NCBI GenBank assembly: GCA_019426215.1
Contig: CM033391.1
Span: forward strand, 9,412,708 to 9,476,707
Direction of reading: 5' to 3'
Source: Buddleja alternifolia
Lineage: Eukaryota; Streptophyta; Magnoliopsida; Lamiales; Scrophulariaceae
Length of the DNA: 64,000 nt
A program made the position numbers and the translations under genes. The notes beneath the pieces are model-generated. The model was not told the DNA's origin and made no database searches. It was given only the letters and a program-made list of their open reading frames with translations. How positions within the stretch are numbered: position 1 is the first letter of the stretch; every line of letters starts with the position of its first letter. Positions 11,426-22,305 of the stretch are shown one piece after another.

Positions 11426-12515
11426 TTAATAGTTTGAATTTTGTAATTTTTCCACATATTTTATGTGTCTACTATGCTAATATTTTCATAATTTCAACCT
11501 CATCCAACAACATGAATAGAGAAATAATTATCTAGTGATTGATTTCATGGTTTTCAATAATATGAAAATTGAGAAAATATGAGTGTCCATAAACAAATAA
11601 TGGTTTAAAAAATATCAATTACTCTCATTATTAATCAAAATTTGTAGAATGAATATAATGAACATAACTATAAAATATTTTGATAGGGGTATGTCTGGAA
11701 AAGCATATAAATTAAAAAGTAATAATTGCCATAAAAATACTTATTTAATTAATTAGGATGTTAAATATATAATTTATAATCTCTTTGAAATTCATTTTCA
11801 GAGTTAGTCATTCTCTAGAGGAACATAATTCTCAAAGCTCCAAAGTAGAATTTCGTATTACAACGAAAGTATTACATGAGGCAACGTATTTATATTCAAT
11901 ATATTATTTATGTTATAAATTAATCAAATGATGAACCATAGAAGTTTTGCATACGTAAGGGAATCTCATTCTATAAGTTATATATTATCATAACATTAAT
12001 AACCAAATTCTAAAAGGAAAAAACAAATGAAAATTCCACTATTCAAATTTTTAGTGTCCACTTGTAGACTATTATGTCATAAACGATGCATATGCGGGAA
12101 AAATGGTTGAATCAATGGAATATCATTTGTTACTTTTTTTCTTCTTTTTTTTTTTTAAGAAGAGTGATAAGATTGTCAAAAATGCAAAATATTTTTAGCA
12201 AAGTGAATCATAAGATAATAAAAAGAAATAAATAATTGCAATTAATAAGCTTGTGCTCATATGACAACACATGTGAAATAAGAGAATAATATAAGAATTA
12301 TTTTTGAAAGAGTAATAGTTTGGGAATTATTTTATTTTGAAGTAATAGTTTGGAAATAGACTCATTAAAATGATTGGCAAAGCACTTAATCATATTATTA
12401 TAATATTTAAAATGAATCTAAACCAATGAATTCATCTCTTTTTTATGTGGATAATGAGATGGATGAGTTAGTTTTGCTCCATTGTTCCATGTAGACTTAA
12501 TTCCATATTTAATAT
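11426..12515. other. AT-rich spacer
   Basis: Lies between the truncated end of E1 and the solo LTR. No LTR, coding frame or repeat boundary was recognised. The missing 5' part of E1 is not here. Confidence 0.5.
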
Positions 12516-13284
12516 TGTTTACATTAAAAAACAAAACTAAGTTTTTGCGAAATAAAAAATCCAGTTGACCCAACCTCAAATGATGGACTCAAGATAAAAG
12601 TTTGGGCCCATTGTCAAACAAACTTATATGAGTAGTATGAGTAGTTTGAAATAAAAGAGGCCCAATAAAGCCCAGGTTTCACAGGATAACATCTCGGGCT
12701 CCAAGGAATCGACTCAAAAGACAGGTCCAGAAGGATGAAAATCCACCAAAAAGAAAGCCCGCCAAGACGAGAGGATTTTGAAAAGGAAGTTGGAGGCAGT
12801 TTCCAGCAGTTAAGGATGTGGGATCACGGAACTGAGATAAATACGAAAAAGAAAAAAGAAAGAAGGGACGGAAAAAATCATCAACAACTTTACATTTTCT
12901 TCTTAGGAGTAGCTCTAACTAGGAGTAGTTTTAGCGTAAAGTAGCGATAGTTCTAGTTTGTATCAGTGTATCAAGAATTGTTGGATTTGGCTTCCAAAGC
13001 TTGTACCGGCATTTGCTTGCTTGTAATTTCTTCAGAATCGAAGACTTTCATGGAGGTATAAATTATCTTTTTTCAGATTTAAGTATTTGATAAGTAATTT
13101 GTATCTTGACTTAAGTTTTCATTCGTTACTTTGATTCGAAATTGTCAAAATTATATAGGCTTGAACCACCTATAGCGAATCGAGCGCGGGGGTTGAAAGA
13201 TAATCTTAAGTTATAGATTATCAAGAGGCTAGGAATAAACTTTCGGATCCACCTTAATCTAATTTGTTTTTATTTTACGAAACA
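12516..13284 (+). repeat. Solo LTR of the E1 subfamily
   Basis: It begins TGTTTACA and ends ACGAAACA, 769 bp, with imperfect 5-bp flanks AATAT (12511-12515) and AAGAT (13285-13289). It shares TTGGAGGCAGTT-type, ATGGAGGTATAAATTA and GATTATCA...GGCT segments with the E1 and E2 LTRs. No primer binding site follows and no polypurine tract precedes it, so it stands alone. It points opposite to E1 and is therefore not the lost 5' LTR of E1. Confidence 0.75.
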
Positions 13285-13321
13285 AAGATACTAATTAAAT
13301 GAGTTTTATAATATATGTATA

Positions 13322-15059
13322 CTAGTATTTGTCCCGTACTTTGCATGAGAAGAAATTTTAATTGCAAAAATATTTTATTGTTATAATTTGTAGTAACCTC
13401 ACATGTCTGAGGTAGATAATTAACATCTTAATTCATATTTATAATAAACAAAGATAAATACCCTTAGTTTATCATAATTTAATGAAATTGTCTCATATAA
13501 AGTTATGTTCATGATCTCATCAAAACTATAATTTTGGCATTTAGAAACTATCGACATTCTACATTTCCCTAAATTATGTTGCATAAAGATTGACATAATC
13601 TCTAATACCTTTTGGTAATAAAACTCTAAGGAACAATATATATAAAACATAACTTATTAGATTACTTAATTATGTAGAACTGTAATTATCATATATTACT
13701 TTTATCAAGAGAGGCAATGTGAGTAAAAAAGAATGAGTCAAAATCATAAAAATTAGGGGAGATTACTAAAACTACCTAAAATAAATTTTTGTATCCAAAA
13801 AAATTCATAAAAATATTTTTCAATCTCCAAACCCCATTGTATAAACTTTTCATTCCAAAAACTAAAAAGTTAGGATTAACAACTGTTTGGACCAAACTAC
13901 CCTTCATTTATAAAGTTAAGAATTGATCAATTGATTTTTTTATCGATTTTTTTTTTGAAATTTTAAAATTGATAAATCATATAATACAAATTTTATTTTT
14001 TAATATTAAATATTCTAAATATTTTATATAATTTATTTCTTATTTAATATGGTAATTATGTAAAAATATCTTTTTAATTTTTTTTAAAAGATTGAGAAAT
14101 CTGAAAATTTAATATAAAAATTATAATTAGTATCGATTATCAACATAAAGTTCTAAATAAATAAATTTTTGTATGAAATTACAATTGATTTATTTATTTA
14201 GAACTTTATAAATTTTCGTACAGAAATTTATTTATTTAGAACTTTATATTGATAATCGATACTAATTATAATTTTTATATTAAATTTTTGGATTTCTCAA
14301 TCTTTTTTAAAAAATTCAAAAAGATATTTTTACATAATTACCATATTAAAATAAGAAATAAATTATATAAAATATTTACAATATTTAATATTAAAAAATA
14401 AAATCTGTATTATATGATTTATAAATTTTAAAATTTCAAAAAAAAAAATCAATTGATCAATTCTTAGCTTAATAAATGAAGGGTAATTTCGTCCAAATAG
14501 TTGTTAATCCTAACTTTTGAGTTTTTTGGAATGAAAAGTTTATACAATGGGGTTTGGAGATTGAAAAATATTTTTATGAATTTTTTGGATACAAAAATTT
14601 ATTTTAGGTAGTTTTAGTAATCTCCCCTAATTTTTATGATTTTGACTTGTTCTTTTTTCCTCACGTTGCCTCTCTTGATAAAAGTAATATATGGTAATTA
14701 CATTTACATAATTAAGTAATCTAATAAGTTATGTTTTATATATATTGTTCCTTAGAGTTTTATTACCAAAAGGTATTAGAGATTATGTCAATCTTTATGC
14801 AACATAGTTTAGGGAAATGTAGAATGTCAATAGTTTCTAAATGTCAAAATTATAGTTTTGATGAGATCATGAACATAACTTTATATGAGACAATTTCATT
14901 AAATTATGATAAACTAAGGGTATTTATCTTTGTTTATCATAAATATGAATTAAGATGTTAATTATCTACCTCAGACATGTGAGGTTACTACAAATTATAA
15001 CAATAAAATACTTTTGCAATTAAAATTTCTTCCCGTGCAAAGCACGGGGCAAATACTAG
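13322..15059. mobile_element. 1.7-kb palindromic element with a Helitron-like 3' end at each edge
   Basis: The left arm (about 13322-14180) is the reverse complement of the right arm (about 14211-15059), separated by about 30 bp. The right edge reads CCCGTGCAAAGCACGGG, then 8 bases, then CTAG followed by T. That is the hairpin-plus-CTRR pattern of a Helitron 3' terminus, inserted before T. The left edge, read on the minus strand, ends in the same way with a decayed stem, and the base outside is A. So both edges look like 3' ends and no TC 5' start is seen. Two matching 76-codon ORFs, one per arm (13420-13650 minus, 14731-14961 plus), are reflections of the palindrome and are not called as genes. 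Confidence 0.65.
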
Positions 15060-15384
15060 TTTTCATTGAAAATTACTGTAGCATTTAATCAATTGTTTCT
15101 ACTTTACATTTTTTCAGTTGAATATTATATAGAAAATTTTACTTTGTTGATAAGAATCACTTGGTCAAAAAGAAGACTCGGAATATATTATATATTGCAA
15201 GTGGTTTGGCAATATCAATAAGATAAGGCAAACAACTCTAACAATGACAGCTGAATGTATACATATAATTATGAAGCATATTGTTGTATAATGATTTTAA
15301 CACAAGTCGTTCTCTGCATTTAGTTTGTTCAACATTAATATCAGTTTGTCTGGAGCATTTGAAAACATAGGAAAATGTTACTTT
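15060..15384. other. AT-rich spacer
   Basis: No recognisable feature. The last five bases, ACTTT, are the left target-site duplication of the next element. Confidence 0.5.
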
Positions 15385-15721
15385 TGTTAGAATTTGAAGT
15401 TTCAAAACTTCAAAATTCAAATTTAATTTCAGTATTATTTTTATTAACATTTTTTTATCATAACCTCCCACATTTGTATTCATTTTTTGCTTTTAATTTG
15501 TAGGTTACATCTTGCATCCTAGTGCAATATATAGGTCCCAGGGGTCTTGTTAGAATTCATAACAAAAGCATACAACATTTCATATATTTCTATATTTTTC
15601 TCTATAACTTTGGCCAATTAGGATAAGATCTTGTTCACTAAGTTTTCTTATGAACGTGCTCACAATGAGAACACCAGTGTAACCTTCTTGGGTTTTATCT
15701 CGAGGTGGTGTTGAGCCGATG
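15385..15721 (+). repeat. Partial 5' LTR
   Basis: Matches the first roughly 335 bp of the LTR at 17080. The match ends at the word CCGAT, after which the two copies are unrelated, so the rest of this LTR has been lost. Confidence 0.75.
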
Positions 15722-15877
15722 TGAAATTGTTCACTGTTTCTATGCATGTTACGTATTTAAATTTCTTACTATAAATAAGGTTTAAATGTTTATTTAATTT
15801 GATTATCAAGTTAATCGGTTGTATCTCTAAATAAGTTTACAGTGAAGTAGAGTTTCAGTATCTTTGATATTACATTT

Positions 15878-16476
15878 TAGGGATGGCAATGAGGCAGGTA
15901 TGAGATGGGTCTTGCAGGACTCGAGACCTGCTCCGTTGAGCTTTTTTTAATACCCGGACCCGCCTCGGCCTTGGCGGGTACCCGGTGAACTTGGTGTATT
16001 TCCATTTTTTGATATTTTTTGTCTATCTTATTCTCAGAAACACATTCAAACAAATAAAATAGCATCGAAACAATAATTCAATGTAAACACATCCAAAAAT
16101 ACATGTTATTAGATATTTAAATGTAAATACATTTAAAACAAGTTGTCGAGAATTTGCATTTGCTTTTCTTTTTTTGAACTAATAGTTAGCTAAGTTAAGT
16201 TGATATTTAAAATAGCACTTTTTGTTGTTACAATTTATTAATACATATAAATATTAAATGATAAATATATATATTAAAATAAAAAATAATATATTAATGA
16301 CCAGAGCGGGTCCGGGTCCGGGTCTGGAGCAGGTATCTGCTGAACTAGTTACCCTCCTAAACCCAGCCGGTCTTAAATTTTGACACCCAAATTTGGATCC
16401 AGCCTCATTTAATTGGACTCATACCCGCACCAAACGAGGCGGGTGTTCGCTCTACCCGAATTCATTGTCCTCCCTG
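15878..16476. mobile_element. hAT-type MITE
   Basis: The left end TAGGGATGGCAATGAGGC pairs imperfectly with the right end CATTGTCCTCCCTG as terminal inverted repeats. GC-rich subterminal parts hold GCGGGTCCGGGTCC and CGGACCCGCC words. Flanks TTACATTT (15870-15877) and TTACATCA (16477-16484) are a plausible 8-bp duplication with two mismatches, the size expected for hAT elements. No transposase is encoded. Confidence 0.65.
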
Positions 16477-17000
16477 TTACATCATTTGCCAAACCAACAT
16501 AATATTTTAATATTTGATCTTTATTATATATGCATATAACAATGTCCTATTTGCTTTAGGATACGTTTGGCCCAACGGTTGAAAAGTTAAAATTTAAGCT
16601 TGAAGTCCAAAAGCCATTGATGACTGTTTGACCCCCTTACCTATAATCTATTCTGGAGATTCTTGTGTTACAAACCACCTCTTGGAAAAGCTGAAAATCC
16701 GAACTTTTTCCATACTCAATTATCCATAGTCAATTCTGCAAAACCTGAGCCAAACTCACCCTTAATATATTGCATTAAACATATAAGAAATTCACTATAT
16801 ACATTTTATTAAAACTAATCGATTCTTCAGCCTCATAACAACAAGGTATTGGAGAACATCTATTCAAAGATTTGCAAAGTTTGGCCAAGGGACCTAATTC
16901 CAGGTGTAGTCCATTATGGCTCCCTCAAATGAAAATCATCAACACTAAATGTAGGCTCAAGCCTGGAAGACTCTTGCACCCATTGTATAGTATTTAGTTA

Positions 17001-17002
<2 letters not shown>

Positions 17003-17040
<38 letters not shown>
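17003..17040. repeat. (AT)n microsatellite
   Basis: About 19 uninterrupted TA units, located just before the polypurine tract of the surrounding element. Confidence 0.95.
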
Positions 17041-17041
<1 letters not shown>

Positions 17042-17070
17042 TTGTATATCAATTTGAAGTTTTGAACCTT

Positions 17071-17593
17071 ACGGGGGATTGTTAGAATTTGAAGTTTCTA
17101 AACTTCAAAATTCAAATTTAATTTCAGCATTATTTTCATTAACAATTTTTGACCATGACCTCCCACGTTGTATTTATTTTTCGCCTTTTAATTTGTAGGT
17201 TACATCTTGTATCCTAGCACTACATATAGATCCTAGGGATCTAGTTAGAATTCATAACACAAGCATGCAACATTTCACATATTTCTATATTTTCTCTATA
17301 ATTTTGGGCAACTAGGATAAGGTCTTGCTCACTAAGCTTTCTTATGAACGTGCTCATAAAGAGAGCACCAGCATGATCTTCTTGGGTTTTATCTTGGGTG
17401 GTGAACCGATAGTACTTGCACGAAGGGAGGCCATCTCGATCTTAGGACAACGTCAAGTGGCGTGACTCCTATAGGCCAGTCATTCTTACTTTTATGCTTT
17501 TAAATTATATTATTTATGCAAATTATTTTTACATAAAAATGTAAAGATTTTATATTCTGTTATTGCATGCAAAGTTTGAAAATTTTCACAACA
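17071..17593 (+). repeat. Polypurine tract and 3' LTR of the copia-type element
   Basis: ACGGGGGAT at 17071-17079 precedes TG at 17080. The LTR is 514 bp and ends with CA at 17593, followed by the duplication ACTTT. It is the only complete LTR of this element. Confidence 0.75.
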
Positions 17594-17676
17594 ACTTTCA
17601 TTTATCCAACAAAAGGATCTGTTAACATGCAAAACAAATGTTGATTCATGCGTATGAGATGTAAGCAAAATAACAT

Positions 17677-18510
17677 TGTTTACACCTAAAATAAAATGGG
17701 CTTCTCAATGTAGAAAGCCCAAACGGTCCATATATTAATTCGAAATTGGGCTCAAATTGAAGGGCCCAAGCAGCCTCATTAATTAGTTAAATACGAAAGA
17801 AGGCTTAAGTTGAAAAAGCCTAAATAGCCCATATGTTGATTAGTTAATTCGAAAATGGGCCTAAGTGGTTTAGATTTGTTTTGCAAGGAACAGGTCCAAG
17901 CCCAATGTTCCACAAAGTCAAAAGTCCGAGAAGGAAGGCCCAAAAGAGTAGGAGGTCATCCAGTCCAGGGACGCGCCAACAAAATAAGTTTGAAAACACG
18001 GTTGAAGGCAATTCCCAATCACAAAGGACGTGGATACGTGATAAAGGGCAAGGTGAAGAAGGGAGAGAAAAAACAACAGAACAACTCTGCGTCCTTTTTA
18101 TCTTTATCTCTAGGAGTAGACGTAATCTTAGAAGTAGCGTAGTTTAGTCTATTCTGTAGATTAGTTTTTAGTGATCAAGAGTGAATATCAGTCATACCTG
18201 CTGCTCGAACAACTTTGTAGTACGCGATTGGGGATCAATATGGAGGTATAGTATTTATTGTTTTATCAGATAAGTATTTTGTAGATAAATTTATATATGG
18301 ACTTGTATCTTCCTTTCTTATCTATTTTCGTTAATTGCAGTCCGAGTAACAATTTTAAACAACACATTGAAGTGTTAAAGTCTGAATCACCGTCTAGTAT
18401 ATCGAGTTCGAACACGGGGGTTGTTAGATAATTCTAAGTAGAGAATTATCATGGGGCTTGAGTTAACAGAATTAGCTCTTCCTTATTTAATTTGTTTTTA
18501 TCCATAAACA
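17677..18510 (+). repeat. 5' LTR of E2
   Basis: 834 bp, TG...CA. The U3 part holds a series of short inverted repeats of the type TGGGCTT...AAGCCCA, spaced by ATTAATTCGAAA-like linkers. The 3' LTR has one more such unit, which explains much of its extra 56 bp. ORFs seen inside both LTRs (near 17855 and 58455) are conserved only because the LTRs are, and are not genes. Confidence 0.92.
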
Positions 18511-18515
18511 ACTTT

Positions 18516-18533
18516 TTGACGACCACGGTGGGA
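18516..18533 (+). other. Probable primer binding site of E2
   Basis: TTGACGACCACGGTGGGA starts five bases after the LTR end, where a tRNA primer site is expected. The usual initial TGG has become TGA. The tRNA is not identified here. Confidence 0.5.
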
Positions 18534-18592
18534 GTTGGTTCTCGTAAGATCAATTTTCTAAGATCGTTTAAGTCATACTGACAAGACCAACA

Positions 18593-20606
18593 ATGACAGA
18601 TGAGTTCACTCGTGACAACTGCATCGAGGATTTGGATATCCAGCCGGTGGCAAAAAGTAAAATCAGAGCGGACAAAATGTAGGAACAATTTGTCCAACTC
18701 ATGAAACAAACTCTTGCAGGTTCTCGAGAAGATCAAAGGAGAGAATTCAATGATCAATACCGAGCACTAGCACAAGAGTCCGCACGAATATTCACGGCAA
18801 TTGTACAAGATATTGCTGTGAGTACTCGAGATGGTCTTGCTCGAGAAGTCACCAGGGTTATAAATGAGCTAGGTGAAATCTTTAATCAAACTTGTGATGT
18901 TTTTTCGAACATGATAAATACACAAGTGGTCTTGGGTCTCGAACCCTTAATTAACAAGCATAATATTTTAATCGAAAAAGTATCACAATTGGTAGAGCCA
19001 AAGACTCAAAGTAGATATATTAACACGAATGAGATTCCTCTAGGATATCCTCGAGAAAACGGGCCTTAGAATGGTCAATTTGAAATTGGTCAAACCTCAG
19101 GATCCTCACCTCTCGAGGGCAATAATAATGTTAATAATAACCCTCAAAATATAAATTCAAGTTATAACCAAACCCCACATCCTAATGGATATAATACGAG
19201 CTCGAATCCACATAGTACTCAAAATACAAGGCCTAATGGTCCCATACCACCGAACAGAATGGGACAAACTCCGGCGGGATATCCTCCAAACATGAATTTT
19301 GGAAGTCTCAAGACAGGATTTAACTTTACACAAGGATATTTTGCTGGGGGGCAAAACCAGCATCAGGGGCCAAGTTTTCCTGGGATCTCGAATAACCCTA
19401 TAAATACAGGGAATTAGAATTTTTCTAGATTTCAAAATAATCCAAATTTTACTTACACCCCAAATAACTTCCAAATGCCATTTGCTGGAGGGGCAAGCTA
19501 TTCCCAATGGTTATATGGGGGGTAATCTTGGACCGCAAGTTCAAGACCCACTCCAAAATCAAATTGAATTAATAATTGAAAGAATATATGGCCCTGGTTT
19601 TCGAAGGAACCAGAAGTTAATTCCAAGGAATCCATACCCTGAATGGATGGATAGGAATTTTCCTTTTCCTAGAACATATAAGGTCCCAAACTTTACACTA
19701 TTCTCAGGAGATGACAGTGTATCAGCCTTAAAACATTTATCTCGATTTACCTGCCAATGCCGAGAGGCAGCAGATCAAGATTATTTTAAACTGAGATTCT
19801 TCCCTAGTTCTCTAACATGGCCAGCCTTCAATTGGTATATTAACTTATCTCCAAACTCAATACATACTTGGGAGGAGATGCAATTCCAATTTCAGAATCA
19901 CTTCGCTCAAACTGATCCAGGAGTATCCATGAGTAACTTTAGCTAAGATCAGACAAAACATAGGAGAGTCTATAGTAGAATTCCTATCAAGATTAAGAAG
20001 GCTCGGGTTAAGTGCCATTTGAATTTACCTGAATCCGAATTTATGCAGTTAGCACAAAAAAATATGTCCTTCGATTTTAGAATAAAATTCAACGGGATGA
20101 TATTCCCAGGCTTTCGAAGTCTGGCAGAAAGTGCAACTAGATATGAGAATATGTTAAAAGAAGAAAGCCTAAGAAAACATCAAGGACTTAACACATTCGA
20201 AATCTCAGCACCATGGGTATTCGAGGATGCTTACGAAGTTGACCTCGCAGAATTGATAAAAGGGCCCCCATTCCAATGTGGAGCACTCGAACAAAAAGAG
20301 TGTGAAGCGATGGGTTCTTTACAGTCGAAGAAAGATAAAAAATATACCTTTGATGTAGCAAAAATAGAAGAAATATTTGATTGGTTACTAACCAAAAAGA
20401 AATTAAAGATTAAAGGAAAACACCGATTCCCAACTAAGGCGGAAGCCAAAGGAAAACCTTAGTGTAAATGGCATAATGCCTTTACACACGAAACAAGAGA
20501 ATGTATTATGTTCCGAAACTTAATACAATCAAAATTAGACTCGAATGAAATAGCCTTTCCTGATAGTCAGAAAACGAGTATAGACGAAGATCCTTTCCCT
20601 GTTTAA
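18593..20606 (+). pseudogene. Gag of E2
   Basis: ATG at 18593 starts MTDEFTRDNCIEDLDIQPVA. Next come a helical region (18701-19069), an Asn/Pro/Gly-rich stretch (19070-19480), IYGPGFRRN, then the gag core with FNWYINLSPNS and FQFQNHFAQT (to 19946) and LPESEFMQLAQ (20019 on). A knuckle-like motif CKWHNAFTHETREC lies near 20463. The frame ends at TAA 20604-20606. Stops at about 18680, 19067, 19416 and 20460 and frame changes near 19490 and 19940 inactivate it. The family packages its RNA into particles with this protein. Confidence 0.88.
20594..20606 (+). promoter_or_regulatory. Candidate -1 frameshift site at the end of E2 gag
   Basis: The gag frame reads GAT CCT TTC CCT GTT TAA. T TTC CCT (20594-20600) fits the X XXY YYZ pattern in the right phase. 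The -1 frame continues as CLSFEINTLEIDLPE and stays open past 21100. E1 has a different heptamer of the same type at the same place. Confidence 0.55.
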
Positions 20607-22305
20607 GTTTCGAGATCAATACTCTGGAAATTGATTTACCTGAATGTTCTAACACTTTGTCTGACTCTTCGAATGAACAGGTCACGAAGAAAGCTAAACT
20701 GGCAAACAGACTCTTTAATAGACTCATAGACGAAGGAGTCTTGACCTTCCCGAAAATCAATGACAATGGGCTCGAGGGCATGTGCAGGTGGCACATGAAC
20801 ATGATGCATACCGCTGACCAATGCCAAATCTTCAGGCGCTTTGTTGCCAAACAATTCGAGAGGGGCAGGATACTCTTGTCAGGGGTAGACAAACGAGTCC
20901 TGGAATTTGGTCAAGACGAGAAACCTAAGGAAAAGGAGTCGCAAATCGAATCGGCTCCTCTGGTCCAAAAGGCTGAGGAAAAATCATACAAGGAGGCACT
21001 CGAGACCTCCAACTGTGAGATCATCTACCAAACCCCTTCGAAAGTGGTGGAAAACCTTACCCAGATGCAGAAGGTGCTCTGCAGTCAATGTGCCGACACC
21101 CTGCACTACGAACTGGTAAGGTTCCAGCCTACCAAAGAGAAAGGAACAAGAGACAAAGGTATGAGAACAACAGCTATAATTATCAGCCCTACAATCGATA
21201 CTTTCGAGGAAAGGGAGGCAGAGGTTATGAAAAACTTCGTCAGCAGGCAGGGATTCACCATTTAGCCATTTAGGTGAATCCAGCGAATAGGTCAAGAAGA
21301 AGAAAAAGAGCCACCAAAAGGTTATTAAGCAACAAGTGGCTTACTCTCGAGCTGTTGTGGCTTTAGAGATGCAGCAAGAAGTTGTTATCGCCAATGTTCG
21401 AATTGAAGAAGAGGCATTGAGCAAGGGCCTGTTGAAAGCCAAGACGGGAACGAACCTGAGGAAGATAAATATGAAAAAGACGTTAACCAGTTAAGTGACC
21501 AATTCAAGGATACTAGCTTGAAAGGGAAGAACGCAAGGTTCGAAGAGGATGAAAACTTGGATGATTTTGAGTCAGACGATGACTTGGATATCCTTTTGGG
21601 AGATGCTGATTATGAGGAATCTGCAAACGAAGCCGATTTGAAAGCAAAGGAAACATCTTTGAAAAGAGCCTTGCAATTCGAAGAGGATAAAGATGTGAAT
21701 ATGGTAACTGTTTTGCTAGTAGCATTCGCTGTAAAAGAAGGTATAATGAACGAGGAGGAAAAATCTCTTGAGATGATGACCATCTCTGAATCAGGTAATA
21801 TTTCTAAGTTAGAAATTCCTAACTGCAAATTATTTGAGATGAAAACAGATAATGAAAACTTAATCAATCTTTTATTCTCGAAGGGAAAAATCGATAATAA
21901 CCATATGAGACCTTTATTCGTAAAAGCCGAGATTGAAGGCGTTAGAATTAGTAAGGTTCTAGTTGACAATGGTGCTACTGTTAACATTTTGCCCAAAATA
22001 ACGTCAACAAAATTAGGAAAGACTGTGAAAGACCTAGTCACCACTGATGTTTCAGTATATGGTTTTTTTGGGCAAGCTACTCGAGTATCTAGGTCCTACC
22101 TTGTCAAATAAAGGTTGGGACTCAGATCTCATACTCTGCATTTTTCGTGGTAAACACGAATTCACCATAATTTAATGCCATATTAGGGAGAGATTGGATA
22201 CATCAGAATTATTGTATCCCTTCGACCCTGTATCATGTATTGGTTTGCTGGAATGGACATAAGTTCGAAATTGTCAATTTCGAGAAAAATTCCTGTTTTA
22301 TTGAT
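20600..22305 (+). pseudogene. Protease-containing ORF of E2, first part
   Basis: After the gag stop, in the -1 frame, the order is a second knuckle-like motif CRWHMNMMHTADQC (about 20795), a VLCSQC motif (about 21075) and a basic, aromatic stretch RYENNSYNYQPYNR near 21155. An acidic DENLDDFESDDDLDILLGD (about 21550) follows. The retropepsin has active-site-like VLVDNGATVNILP (about 21960) and then a GRDWIH...PSTLYH segment (about 22190-22230), typical of Tat proteases. Frames shift near 21120, 21430 and 22100. The sequence is interrupted at FID by the solo LTR. Confidence 0.85.

Larger units (their letters stand above)
15385..17593 (+). mobile_element. Decayed copia-type LTR element without coding capacity
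   Basis: A partial 5' LTR (15385-about 15721) and a full 3' LTR (17080-17593) start with the same TGTTAGAATTTGAAGTTT. The 3' LTR ends TTCACAACA. Flanks ACTTT at 15380-15384 and 17594-17598 agree exactly, fixing the outer borders. The polypurine tract at 17071-17079 shows plus orientation. The U5 of the left LTR, the primer site and all protein-coding sequence are gone. The interior contains a MITE, an (AT)n tract and unrecognised sequence. The copia assignment rests on the TGTTAGAATT-style LTR start and is tentative. Confidence 0.7.

Noticed and set aside
13420..13650. 76-codon ORF (minus), repeated on plus at 14731-14961
   Set aside because: The two ORFs are mirror images produced by the palindrome. 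There are no protein features and the codon content is AT-driven.
17855..18147. Overlapping ORFs in the E2 LTRs (also 58455-58747)
   Set aside because: Both lie wholly inside LTR sequence and are similar only because the LTRs are copies of each other.
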